Shown here piece after piece: positions 9,970 through 19,149 of a stretch of 64,000 bases of DNA. The notes under the pieces are model-generated. The model saw nothing but the letters and a program-made list of their open reading frames with translations, made no database searches and had not been told where the DNA came from. The position numbers and the translations under genes are program-made. Each line of letters opens with the position of its first letter. Within the stretch, counting starts at the first letter, position 1. This stretch comes from Flavobacterium cupriresistens (lineage in GTDB: Bacteria > Bacteroidota > Bacteroidia > Flavobacteriales > Flavobacteriaceae). Where the stretch lies: the NCBI RefSeq assembly GCF_020911925.1, contig NZ_CP087134.1, forward strand, positions 2,418,001 through 2,482,000. The letters are read 5' to 3'.

Positions 9970-10209
9970 CTAATACCATTTTTGAAATGTATCGAATAAA
10001 ATTTTCTTTTTTAAACGGTTATTAACAATTTGAAGTGTCATTCCGATTAATGAAATGGCTAAAAAATTCATAATCAAAATGTTTGCTTCGGTAGGGATCT
10101 TTGGCTCTAGGTTTTTTCCAAGAGTTATAATAATCATGGAGAATAGTAAATAGTGCTCAGATTTGATTCCAGTAGGAATTGTGTTTGTTAAAGTAATTGC
10201 TGTTTTCAT
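9970..10209 (-). CDS. Small hypothetical membrane protein
   Basis: The 79-residue ORF starts at ATG (10209-10207). It has two hydrophobic stretches (HYLLFSMIIITLG and ILIMNFLAISLIGMTLQIV), suggesting two membrane helices. It sits upstream of the 80-residue ORF on the same strand and is missing from the otherwise similar duplicated segment at 49.4-49.9 kb. No family is recognised, and it could be an insertion in copy A or a loss from copy B. Confidence 0.4.
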   Translation of the reverse strand: MKTAITLTNTIPTGIKSEHYLLFSMIIITLGKNLEPKIPTEANILIMNFLAISLIGMTLQIVNNRLKKKILFDTFQKWY

Positions 10210-10508
10210 TTTTCAGTGGTATTTGAATGAAACTTCATTTCTTGTTAATAAATAGTTTTAATTTTGAGTGTTTACTAAATCGAATAGATTATCTATCGAA
10301 GTTGCAATCACTGCTGACATTGTTAAATTGTTTTTGGAAATAATTATTTTATTAATTTTTATTTTGATTTTGTGTTTCTTAATTCTGATACAAATCTAAG
10401 ACGATTATAAGAATTGTTTTTGTTTTTTCGATGAATAGCAGTTTGCTGTCGATTATTAATCAATCTTTGTGCTTGACTTGCAGTTGATTATGAATTTTGT
10501 GTCGATAA

Positions 10509-10577
10509 ATGAATATTAAAAATGGAAATCGTCCTTTTTTTTTGTTTTTTTTAATATTCAGTTTACTTATTATATAG
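10509..10577 (+). pseudogene. Vestige of the 5' end of a TPR-barrel gene
   Basis: The ATG at 10509 opens a sequence matching the first ~20 codons of the gene at 49857. There it reads MNIKKEIVLVF; here, after a one-base insertion in the A-run, it reads MNIK then MEIVLFF with a hydrophobic signal-peptide-like tail, and stops at 10575-10577. The rest of the gene is absent and the receiver gene at 10858 follows. Confidence 0.7.
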
Positions 10578-10857
10578 GTACAGACGTTCTACTTATCTAT
10601 AAGAAATTTTAAAAATCAGATGCAATGGCTATTCTATAAAAAATAGATTGAAGTATTAGGATCCCTTTTTAGATTTCGTTTTAATGGCTTCAGGATATTT
10701 TTTATGAATGAATTACATATAAAATACCATTCGTCGACACTTTTTTTGCAGTTGTCTACACTTTTATTATGAATTAACTAAAAATGACTCTTGCTTTAAA
10801 AGGAATAAAATACCTTTGAAGTTGAATAAGTATGCATCAAAGTTTAAAATTAATAAA

Positions 10858-11271
10858 ATGGCAAAATCGTTGAATATACTATTAATAGAAGATGATGCAA
10901 TTGAAGTAATGAAATTCAATAGAGTACTAAAAAGTTTAGAACTCAATCATCGCATCATCGAAGCAAATAATGGTGAAGAGGCAGTTGATATATTAAAAAG
11001 CAAAGAAATAATACCAGATATTATTGTTTTAGACCTCAATATGCCTAAACTAAACGGTATCGAGTTTTTGTCTATCTTGAAAGCAGATGATGTATTAAAA
11101 TACATACCAGCAATTATCTTAACTACTTCTAACAATCATAGAGACGTTATGGAGTGTTATAAAATAGGTATTGCGGGCTACATTTTAAAGCCCTTGAAAT
11201 ATGAGGATTATGTAGATAGGATAAAAAAAATACTAGATTATTGGAGCACGAATGAATTAATTTCTCAGTAA
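10858..11271 (+). CDS. Single-domain response regulator (receiver only)
   Basis: The 137-residue receiver domain has the acidic pocket IEDD (residues 11-13), phosphoacceptor Asp59 (VLDLNMP), the Thr/Ser of ILTTS and the conserved Lys of YILKPL. There is no output domain, as in CheY-like or phosphorelay intermediates. The ATG at 10858 (MAKSLNILL) is preferred over the in-frame TTG at 10816, because the domain begins directly after it. It lies upstream of the HNOBA-PAS kinase and could accept phosphate from any of the neighbouring kinases and pass it to the Hpt protein at 16681. Confidence 0.9.
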   Translation: MAKSLNILLIEDDAIEVMKFNRVLKSLELNHRIIEANNGEEAVDILKSKEIIPDIIVLDLNMPKLNGIEFLSILKADDVLKYIPAIILTTSNNHRDVMECYKIGIAGYILKPLKYEDYVDRIKKILDYWSTNELISQ

Positions 11272-11552
11272 AAATAAGTAGTGTTATTTTTTGAGTCTAG
11301 TACTAGAGATAAGAATTAAAGCTTTTAAATATTTTTTTTGTTTTTTATGTCATAAACAAATTGAAAACCACTTAAGATTTAAAACATTTGTAGAGTAAGA
11401 AAAAAAGTAGTACTTTACCTTACAATTCTAAAAGAGTTGAATAGCTGGAATTTGAGTTGGGTTTAGCAGTAGTCTTAGCTACTTTTCGTAGTCAAAAACA
11501 TTCTAAATAATAGAATGTATTCAGATGTCGTGTTCATGAAATTTTTAAAACT

Positions 11553-11560
11553 AAGGAGGT
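11553..11560 (+). promoter_or_regulatory. Strong Shine-Dalgarno sequence of the HNOBA-PAS kinase gene
   Basis: AAGGAGGT stands 6 bases before the ATG at 11567. A near-perfect match to the anti-SD is uncommon in Flavobacteria, and the other genes in this window lack it. It fixes the start of the kinase gene. Confidence 0.7.
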
Positions 11561-11566
11561 AACAGC

Positions 11567-14515
11567 ATGGGAAATTCTCAATTTCATTTTGATAGTGAAA
11601 CATTCAATAGGATTTTCCCTTTTTATGTTTTGCTAGACCACAACTTACTTATTCAAGACCGAGGTAAAGGTTTAATCAAAGTGCTTCCGGACTTAAAATG
11701 CGGAGGATATTTCCTGAGCTCATTTACAATTACCAATCCATTTATCGAAGAGCTAAATGTTGACAATTTTTATAAATTCACCAATCAATTAGTAATAATA
11801 GAATCTGTTAAAGATAAAATTTCGCTTCGAGGACAATTTGAAAACTATGAAAATGGCTATTTATTTATAGGTAGCCTATCACATACTTCTGTGAATTATT
11901 TTGAAGAAAAAAAAATCTCTCTGTATGATTTCGCTCACTATGATGCAGCATTACAAAATTCTTTGAATACAATATATCAACAAGAAAATCAATTAAAAGA
12001 AGCCAATAAGAAAATTGTTGATATTACTCTTTTTACTACTCAAAGTCCAGATCCATTAATTCGCATTGATTTTGAGGGTCATATATTAAAAATGAATCCA
12101 GCAGCCGAACATTTAAAAAATCTTATATTTCAAGGAATTGATTGTGAAATTGAGGATTTTTTAAAATTTATCATTCATCAAATTGATAAGACAAAAGAAA
12201 GATGGATGTTTGAGGCGGAGAATAATGGTAAGTGCTATTCTTTTGTTTGTAAAAGTCTGCAACGAGAGGGCTGCGTAAATATCTATGGACGTGATATTAC
12301 AGAACAAAAAAGAGATCAAGAAGAGCTAAATAAGTTGTCCTTGGTGGCAAAAACGAATAAAAACGGCATTGTATTTACTTATCCGGATGGAAAGATATTT
12401 TGGTGTAATGATGCATATCTTAAATTGACAGGATATGAGAACGATGAAATTATCGGGAAAACACCTGTTGAAATAGGTTCAAATCCTTTATCGAATAAAG
12501 AGGAAATTCGTAGAATGATCAATGCTTTTTACGAAGGAAATACTTTTGAAGTAGAAATTTTGCATGCTAAAAAAAACGGTGGTACTTTTTGGTCTAAAAC
12601 AGTGGGACAGTCCATTCTGGATTCCTCCAAAAAAGTGATTCAGTATTTTGCAATGATAGAGGACATTTCTGAAGACAAACAAAAAGAAGAACAACTTTTA
12701 TTACTTTCCTCGATAGCTGATAAGAATATTAGTGCTGTCATTATTTGTGACAAAGAAGGGAAAATTGAGTGGGCCAATAGTAGTTTTACCACAATGACTG
12801 GTTACTCCAACGAAGAATTGATTGGTAAGAGTCCTGGTCGTTTATTACAAGGTGAAGCAACCAATTCAGAAACAATTGCTTATTTAAAGAATCAAATAAG
12901 ACAGGGGCTGCCTTTTACTTGTGAGATCTTAAATTATACAAAATTTAAAAAAAAATACTGGGTTAAGGTCCAAGGACAGGCGCTGCATAACAAACAAGGA
13001 GAAGTGATTAAGTATTTTGCTATTGAAGAAAATATTAGTCAAGAAAAAGAATTCAATCAACAGCTTATAGATTCTGAGAATCGTTTGACTTCGTTAATAA
13101 CCAATCTTCAATCAGGTATTTTACTAGAAGATGAGGATAGAAAGGTTCTAATTGCCAATAAAAGGTTTTGTAATTTATTCGATTTTAAAGGAGAACCAGA
13201 AGAAATGATAGGTTTTGATTCTAAAATGGCTACTGAAGAAAATAAACACTTTTTTAAAAGACCAGATGAATTTATTGAAAGGGTAGAAGAAATTTTGAGA
13301 GACAAAAAAAACGTCTTTTCTGAAGAAATTGAATTGGCGGATGGACGGGTCTATGAGAGGAGCTTTATTCCGATAGCCAAAGGTAACAAAAGTGACGGTC
13401 ATTTGTGGAGTTTTGAAGATATTACCATCAAGAAGAAGTACAAAGAAAGTTTAGAAGCAGAAAAAGAAAAATATAGAAATATTATTGCCAATATGAATAT
13501 GGGATTATTGGAAGTAGATAAAAACGATATAATACAATTGGCTAATCAGTCCTTTTGCGATATGAGTGGCTTTTCTTTGATTGATTTGTTAGGCAATAAA
13601 TCCTCTGAAATTTTACTGCATCCTGAAGATAAAAAATTAGTTACTTTTAAAAATAACGAACGGGTTAAGGGTAAGTCAGATTCGTATGAAGTAACTTCGA
13701 TTAATAAAAAAGGAGAAACGAGGTATTGGTTAATTAGCGGTGCTCCCAATTATAATGTCAATGGTGAAGTAATTGGTTCAATAGGAATACATTTAGACAT
13801 AACTCAGCAAAAGAGCCTGGAATTGCAAAAAGAGGAATTGCTTAAAAAATTAGAAAAACAGAACGAGCAACTCAATGATTATGCTCAAATTGTGTCGCAT
13901 GATTTAAAATCACCGTTACAAAGCATACATTCTCTAGTAACATGGATCAAAGAGGACAATGATAAAGAGTTTAATGCGCAAACGGTTCAATATCTTGATA
14001 TGATAGAAGACAAAGTAGAGAAAATGGATCATTTGATTGAAGGAATTCTAACCTATTCTAAAGTAGATGATATCGAGATGATTACTGAAAATATTAATTT
14101 GAATGATGAAATCAACAAAATAATTAATATTATTCACATTCCAAAGCATATTGAAATTGTAGTAAAAAATGAACTGCCAACAATTAAAGCAGAACGATTT
14201 AGAATGCAACAGTTGTTTTTAAATATCATCAGTAATGCTGTAAATTATATTGATAAGCCTCTCGGAGTTATTGAAATAAGTTTTGAAGAGGAAAAAAAGC
14301 ATTATATTTTTGCTGTTAAAGATAATGGACCAGGAATTGCTGAAGAGAATCAGGAAAAAATATTTAAAATATTTCAATCTTTTACTTCAGATAAAAGATC
14401 AACAGGTATTGGGTTGTCTATAGTAAAAAAAATAGTCGATAATTATAACGGAAAAATATGGATAGAAAGTGAGTTTACAAAAGGCACTACTTTCTTTATT
14501 AAAGTACCAAAATAA
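11567..14515 (+). CDS. HNOBA-domain, multi-PAS sensor histidine kinase
   Basis: The 982-residue product has no membrane helices. Residues ~1-145 resemble the HNOBA (heme-NO-binding-associated) domain of guanylate cyclases and bacterial kinases: FNRIFPFYVLLDHNL, LRGQFENYENGYLFIGS, and a connector helix starting ISLYDFAHYDAAL. About five PAS units follow (roughly 160-245, 255-370, 378-495, 505-625, 630-755), recognisable by NDAYLKLTGY, NSSFTTMTGY and NQSFCDMSGF. The kinase core has His778 (IVSHDLKSPLQ), ISNAVNYID, KDNGPGIAEEN and STGIGLSIVKKIV. The next gene, encoding a FIST protein, begins 5 bases after the stop codon. The inferred job is a cytoplasmic sensor whose signal may come from heme/NO chemistry. 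Heme binding is not shown by the sequence. Confidence 0.92.
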   Translation: MGNSQFHFDSETFNRIFPFYVLLDHNLLIQDRGKGLIKVLPDLKCGGYFLSSFTITNPFIEELNVDNFYKFTNQLVIIESVKDKISLRGQFENYENGYLFIGSLSHTSVNYFEEKKISLYDFAHYDAALQNSLNTIYQQENQLKEANKKIVDITLFTTQSPDPLIRIDFEGHILKMNPAAEHLKNLIFQGIDCEIEDFLKFIIHQIDKTKERWMFEAENNGKCYSFVCKSLQREGCVNIYGRDITEQKRDQEELNKLSLVAKTNKNGIVFTYPDGKIFWCNDAYLKLTGYENDEIIGKTPVEIGSNPLSNKEEIRRMINAFYEGNTFEVEILHAKKNGGTFWSKTVGQSILDSSKKVIQYFAMIEDISEDKQKEEQLLLLSSIADKNISAVIICDKEGKIEWANSSFTTMTGYSNEELIGKSPGRLLQGEATNSETIAYLKNQIRQGLPFTCEILNYTKFKKKYWVKVQGQALHNKQGEVIKYFAIEENISQEKEFNQQLIDSENRLTSLITNLQSGILLEDEDRKVLIANKRFCNLFDFKGEPEEMIGFDSKMATEENKHFFKRPDEFIERVEEILRDKKNVFSEEIELADGRVYERSFIPIAKGNKSDGHLWSFEDITIKKKYKESLEAEKEKYRNIIANMNMGLLEVDKNDIIQLANQSFCDMSGFSLIDLLGNKSSEILLHPEDKKLVTFKNNERVKGKSDSYEVTSINKKGETRYWLISGAPNYNVNGEVIGSIGIHLDITQQKSLELQKEELLKKLEKQNEQLNDYAQIVSHDLKSPLQSIHSLVTWIKEDNDKEFNAQTVQYLDMIEDKVEKMDHLIEGILTYSKVDDIEMITENINLNDEINKIINIIHIPKHIEIVVKNELPTIKAERFRMQQLFLNIISNAVNYIDKPLGVIEISFEEEKKHYIFAVKDNGPGIAEENQEKIFKIFQSFTSDKRSTGIGLSIVKKIVDNYNGKIWIESEFTKGTTFFIKVPK

Positions 14516-14520
14516 AAAAT

Positions 14521-15654
14521 ATGAAAATAATTCAAGCTTATAAAAAAAAGAATGAAAATTGGGAGTACCTAACAAAAGTAGAGCAATTAAAAAATCCGCT
14601 GGTACTTGTTTTTGGAAACAGAATGCAGTTACAGCGTCTGGAAGTTATTGATGCTATCCGAAAGGAATTTCCTTATGAACATCTGGTATTTGGTTCTACA
14701 GCGGGCGAGATCATCGATGCAAATGTATTTGATGATTCGATTGTAGTTACTGCAATAGAATTTGAAAAAAGTACGTTTGAAATTAGGACCGATAATATTT
14801 TTAACCATAATAAAGATGCGAATGCTTTGGGGCAATCTCTTTACCAACAAATGCCTAAAGAAAGTTTGAAGCATTTATTTGTACTCTCTGAAGGAAGTTT
14901 CGTAAACGGAAGCTCCCTTATTGACGGTCTTGAAAATGGCATTCAAAATAAAGTACCAATTTCAGGAGGTATGTGTGGAGACGATGCAAAATTTGAGAAA
15001 ACACTAGCCTCTTACAAAGAAAATCCAAAAGAAGGAGAAGTCGTTTTAATTGGATTTTATGGCGAGACTTTAGAAATTTCGTTTTCCAGTTTTGGCGGAT
15101 GGAGTTCTTTTGGTCCAGAAAGAATTATTACCCGGTCAGAGGCCAATGTATTATATGAAATCGATGGCCAGCCTGCATTAGATTTGTATAAAAAATATTT
15201 AGGAGACAAAGCGAATCAATTGCCTCAGGCTTCTCTGTTGTATCCTTTGAATGTTATGCCTGAAGGGAAAACGGAAGCTGTAGTTCGTACTATTTTAAAT
15301 ATTAATACCGAAAATCAGTCGATGATTTTAGCTGGAGATGTGCCAGAAAACTCCAAAGTGCAGTTGATGATGGCCTCTGTAGATGCTATCGCAGAAGGAG
15401 CTTTACAAGCGGCCATGTTAGCTATGAAAAATAGAAAAAATCACCCACAGCTTGCTTTATTAGTGAGCTGTGTAGGAAGAAAATTAGTTATGAATCAGCG
15501 GGTTGAGGAAGAAATTGAGCACGTTCAGGAAATAATTGGAAATGAAGTAGCAATTACTGGATTTTACTCTTATGGTGAAATGGCTCCATTTAGCGGGAAT
15601 ACGTTTTGTGAACTACATAACCAAACCATGACTTTAACCCTAATCAGCGAATAA
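14521..15654 (+). CDS. FIST-domain sensory protein, NosP-like
   Basis: The 377-residue product matches FIST N plus FIST C: VFGSTAGEI, ISGGMCGDD, LVSCVGRKL and ITGFYSYGEMAPF are hallmark stretches. FIST proteins include the NosP family, which binds heme and nitric oxide and controls a histidine kinase encoded beside it. Here kinase genes lie on both sides: 5 bases upstream and overlapping by one base downstream (TAATG at 15652-15656). That supports a sensory subunit for one or both kinases. Heme ligation cannot be judged from sequence alone, so small-molecule (for example amino acid) sensing is the alternative. Confidence 0.9.
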   Translation: MKIIQAYKKKNENWEYLTKVEQLKNPLVLVFGNRMQLQRLEVIDAIRKEFPYEHLVFGSTAGEIIDANVFDDSIVVTAIEFEKSTFEIRTDNIFNHNKDANALGQSLYQQMPKESLKHLFVLSEGSFVNGSSLIDGLENGIQNKVPISGGMCGDDAKFEKTLASYKENPKEGEVVLIGFYGETLEISFSSFGGWSSFGPERIITRSEANVLYEIDGQPALDLYKKYLGDKANQLPQASLLYPLNVMPEGKTEAVVRTILNINTENQSMILAGDVPENSKVQLMMASVDAIAEGALQAAMLAMKNRKNHPQLALLVSCVGRKLVMNQRVEEEIEHVQEIIGNEVAITGFYSYGEMAPFSGNTFCELHNQTMTLTLISE

Positions 15655-16694
15655 TGAATACCCTATTAAAAAGGCAAATTGCAAAATTTATAAATCCTGA
15701 GCATTTAAAACATTTAAAATATTTTTTGCATGCAGTCAATGAATCTTATATTAATAACGAGGACCAGATGAGCATGCTGCAGCGCGCTATGAAAATTAGT
15801 TCTAATGAACTTTTCCAAGCCAATAAAAAACTGCGTGAGGAAGCTAATAGTTTAAAAGAAATAAATTCAAATTTGACTGAAATATTGAATTCTATGAATT
15901 TGGATGCTGAAAAATTGGGCAATGAAAAAGATTTTAATCAGTCCGATTTCTTAAAAAAGCAATCTATAGAAATTGTGGCCATGAATAAACAAAGAGAAGA
16001 ATTGCTAAAAAGTTTAGAAAATCAGAACAAAGAACTTAACGAATATGCTCATGCTGTTTCTCATGATCTAAAAGCACCACTCAGAAATATCGATACATTG
16101 ATTAATTGGGTTCTTGAGGACAATAAAGATGCAATGGGCGAAAGCTGTTTAAACTCGTTTAATCAGGTACTGTTAAATGTCGAAAAAATGGATTTGCTAA
16201 TCAAAGGGATTTTGGATTATTCTACTGTAGACAAATTAGAATCTGAAGAAAGGTTAATTGACTTTAATCTGGTTATTGAAGAAATAAAGAGAGAGCTTCA
16301 TATTCCGAAAAATATTAAAATTTCGATAAGTAATGATTTACCAAAAATAAAAGGAAATACTTGGCGATTCAAGCAGTTAATGCAAAATTTAATTGAAAAT
16401 AGCATTCATTATAACGATAAAGCTCAAGGTCAAATTGAAATTGGCTGTACAGAAAAAGAGCAAGATTTTGAATTGTATATCAAAGATAATGGTATTGGAA
16501 TCGCTGAAAAATACCACGATAAAATTTTTAAAATATTCACAAAATTAGAAAGCAACAATCAAAATTCAGGAGTAGGGCTTTCTATAGTTAACAAAATTAT
16601 TGAGTATTATAAAGGTTCTATCTGGCTTGAAAGTAGCGAAAGTATTGGAACAACATTTTATTTCACATTACCTAAAAACGATGGAAAAGCCTAA
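15654..16694 (+). CDS. Cytoplasmic sensor histidine kinase, FIST-coupled
   Basis: The 346-residue product has a mostly helical, coiled-coil N-terminal half (about 20-125, rich in Glu/Asn/Lys) but no input domain of its own. The kinase core has His137 (AVSHDLKAPLRN), an N box (NLIENSIHYND), KDNGIGIAEKY and SGVGLSIVNKI. The start codon overlaps the stop of the FIST gene by one base, so translation is probably coupled and the FIST protein is the likely sensory partner, as in NosP systems. The 3' end overlaps the Hpt gene by 14 bases. Confidence 0.92.
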   Translation: MNTLLKRQIAKFINPEHLKHLKYFLHAVNESYINNEDQMSMLQRAMKISSNELFQANKKLREEANSLKEINSNLTEILNSMNLDAEKLGNEKDFNQSDFLKKQSIEIVAMNKQREELLKSLENQNKELNEYAHAVSHDLKAPLRNIDTLINWVLEDNKDAMGESCLNSFNQVLLNVEKMDLLIKGILDYSTVDKLESEERLIDFNLVIEEIKRELHIPKNIKISISNDLPKIKGNTWRFKQLMQNLIENSIHYNDKAQGQIEIGCTEKEQDFELYIKDNGIGIAEKYHDKIFKIFTKLESNNQNSGVGLSIVNKIIEYYKGSIWLESSESIGTTFYFTLPKNDGKA

Positions 16695-16998
16695 TTTAAA
16701 TTATATAGACCAACTCTGCGGAGAAGACGATGCATTTAAGCGCAAAATGATTGCAATTATTAAAAAAGAACTTCCACTTGAAATAGCGTCATATCATGAA
16801 AATATGGAGGCTGAGAATTATAAACTCGCAGCAGACTGTGTTCATAAATTAAAACATAAAATATCTATTTTAAGTCTTGAAAAAAACTATGATGTTGCGC
16901 ATCAATATGAGAATAACTTATTAAATGGCACACTTCACTCCGAAGAACAATTTGAAAGTATTTTACATTTAATACAAAGTTTTGTAAATGAATTGTAA
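16681..16998 (+). CDS. Stand-alone Hpt phosphotransfer protein
   Basis: The 105-residue helical product has the Hpt motif ADCVHKLKHKISIL, with His55 as the likely phosphoacceptor. The ATG at 16681, inside the end of the kinase gene, is preferred over the longer frame from 16600, which only adds residues read out of frame within the kinase. Position and overlap suggest it passes phosphate from a receiver (10858) to a final regulator, possibly the LytTR protein at 17306. Confidence 0.85.
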   Translation: MEKPNLNYIDQLCGEDDAFKRKMIAIIKKELPLEIASYHENMEAENYKLAADCVHKLKHKISILSLEKNYDVAHQYENNLLNGTLHSEEQFESILHLIQSFVNEL

Positions 16999-17305
16999 GA
17001 TAAAGCTTTGTTTTTTTTGATGTTTTTTTGTCTTAAATCAATTTAATATAGCTAAATTAAATTAGTGAATGAATTATAAGTATTTGAGTTTTTTACTTGG
17101 AACAATGCATTGAATTAAGGGAATCTATTTAAATAGTAAAGGATAAAAATATACAAAAGGCAATTTTTAGTTTTTTTTCTCTAGTAATCAAAAAACTAAT
17201 TAACATTGTAAAAAAATATTAGTTATTGTTTGATTATTATTCTGAGAATCCTGTCGATTAAAATAATGATAACTAATTTCAATTAGTAATTGTAGTTTAT
17301 TAAAG
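16999..17305. other. Convergent intergenic spacer
   Basis: AT-rich spacer between the rightward Hpt gene and the leftward LytTR gene. A short inverted repeat (ACTAAT/ATTAGT at 17272-17287) lies just past the LytTR stop, but no clear T-tailed terminator is seen. Confidence 0.5.
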
Positions 17306-18010
17306 CTAGAGTAGATTCAAGCGCTTCATTAAAACCGGTCGATTTGCGCGACTTACAGGAATTACATCCTTACCAATTAACACACTATTGTCTTCAATGT
17401 CAATAATTTTTTTTGTATTAATGATAAAGGAGCGATGCACTTTCAAAAACAAATCTTTAGGTAATTTTTCTTCAATTTTTTTAAGGGTGGAATGAACTAC
17501 ATAGTTTTTCTTTTCCGTTTTGATATGAATATAATCTCCTTTTGCTTCTACAATATTTAAAAAAGCAAATTCAATTTTGATTAGTCGGCGATCAATATTT
17601 ATATAGAATTCATTTGCATTATCCTCATTAGAACTTTTGTTTAGAATTATTTTAGATAAGTGTGTGGAATTCGCTTTTTTAATTGCTTTTTGAAAGCGAT
17701 CTTCATTAATTGGTTTTACTAAATAATCAACAATACAGTCGTATTCAAAAGCTTCGATAGCAAAATTTTTATCACCGGTTATTAGGATAACTTTCGGTGG
17801 ATTTTTAATTGTTTTAATAAAATCAAAACCTGTGAAATCAGGAATGTGTATGTCTAGAAAGATTAAATCAACCTCATTTTTATTTAAGAACTTTATGGCA
17901 TTAATAGCATTTGAGAATTCTTGTAAAAGGTTTAATTGAGAGGTATTCTCAATCATTTTTTCTATTATGGATCTTGCCATTTCTTCGTCATCAATAATAA
18001 TGCAATTCAT
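17306..18010 (-). CDS. LytTR-family response regulator
   Basis: The 234-residue product has an N-terminal receiver domain (IIIDDEE, phosphoacceptor Asp53 in FLDIHIP, VDYLVKP). The C-terminal LytTR DNA-binding domain covers about residues 130-234 (LNIVEAKGDYIHI, LFLKVHRSFIINTKKI, IPVSRANRPVLMKRL). It lies tail to tail with the kinase/Hpt operon and is the only DNA-binding output there, so it is the likely end point of the relay. A C-terminal fragment of a close paralogue remains at 51988-52181. Confidence 0.93.
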   Translation of the reverse strand: MNCIIIDDEEMARSIIEKMIENTSQLNLLQEFSNAINAIKFLNKNEVDLIFLDIHIPDFTGFDFIKTIKNPPKVILITGDKNFAIEAFEYDCIVDYLVKPINEDRFQKAIKKANSTHLSKIILNKSSNEDNANEFYINIDRRLIKIEFAFLNIVEAKGDYIHIKTEKKNYVVHSTLKKIEEKLPKDLFLKVHRSFIINTKKIIDIEDNSVLIGKDVIPVSRANRPVLMKRLNLL

Positions 18011-19149
18011 AGTTTAAAAAGGTATTACAATTCTTTAGAAGTCTATTGTAGTTACTAAACGTAATTTAATGCTGCCTTTTGATACTTTTTTTAAATTATC
18101 TTGGTTTTTTTAGCAATATATTAACTTTTTCAAGATTTATATAGGAATTTTAGATTTTAATTTTTAAAAGATTCTGAAAAAAGTTTCTTTTGATTAATTT
18201 ATAATAAAAGTTCAATTAATTTTCCCTTTTTTTTAACTTCTTTGCAATTTATAGTCCGTTTTTTGCAACTTTTATTTCTAAGATTTGTTAATATTTCATT
18301 TTGATTTCTAAACTAATGATAGTTTGGATAATTTTTAAATCTTTGAGTCCAAACAATCTTTGCCAAAATATCCCTCTAAAATTGATCTATTGTAAATTTA
18401 GAATATTTTAGACGATTTTTCTACTAAGTTAAGTCATAAAATGCTTATTACGATGTAATTGGCAAGAATCTTCACTGCTGTAAATTGGATATCTATCCAT
18501 ATTATCTATATTTTTTATTATTTCATTTACCATGATTCAATTTGAACTGAAGCTATGTTGCTTTGAATATCAAGGATGAATTTCTTTTATTTTTTTGTTT
18601 TAACATCACGAGGCTAGAAACCGTTTGTCTATATTTTTTGGTAATTTGCCGTAACAAATTAATGAATTACCGAAAATGTTATATTGTTTAAAAAACAGAA
18701 TGATAACTTTCGTATTAGATAATAGATTTAAATTATCGATATGTGTTAAAATTATTTATTAAATTAATTTAAAGTTTTTAATTGCAAAATGCAAAAAGTT
18801 TAATTTTATTTATTGTGTAGGTAAAAGTTTAAACCTTATTGAAAGCAATAATAGTAAATAATTTTTGAAAATTGACTAAATTTAGCTTCAAGTTTTAATA
18901 TTCTCTTGCATAAGATTAAGGATTACATAATAATTTTTAATTAAATTAAATAATCCTTGATATACTAGGATAATTTTTTTTAACTTTTTTATAAAAATTA
19001 GTAGGTTTTTTTTGCTTTTTTTTGTAGGTTTACAATGCGTTTAGTTTTTTATAATTATTTGCACTATTTATATTTTATTTCAATAAACAATTTTAATTAA
19101 AATTCTATAGTATGGATTATTTACATTAATTAATTAATTAAAAATAACC
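18011..19149. other. Long AT-rich spacer, no gene seen
   Basis: No coding frame or RNA gene could be supported on either strand. The left end should carry the promoter of the LytTR gene. Confidence 0.6.

Larger units (their letters stand above)
9642..10577. repeat. Duplicated segment, copy A (paralogous to 49389-49920)
   Basis: 9642-9930 aligns closely with 49389-49680 (shared words such as TTGTAGGCAATTTCAAAATT and GTAACTGCAATAGTGGCATA). After an extra block of about 400 bases that holds the ORF at 9970-10209, homology resumes at about 10370-10577 with 49720-49920 (CTGATACAAAT, ACTTGCAGTT). It runs into the first codons of the TPR-barrel gene. Copy A carries only a vestige of that gene. Confidence 0.85.

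Noticed and set aside
16600..16680. Upstream extension of the Hpt gene
   Set aside because: These codons are out of frame within the end of the kinase gene; the Hpt fold starts after the ATG at 16681.
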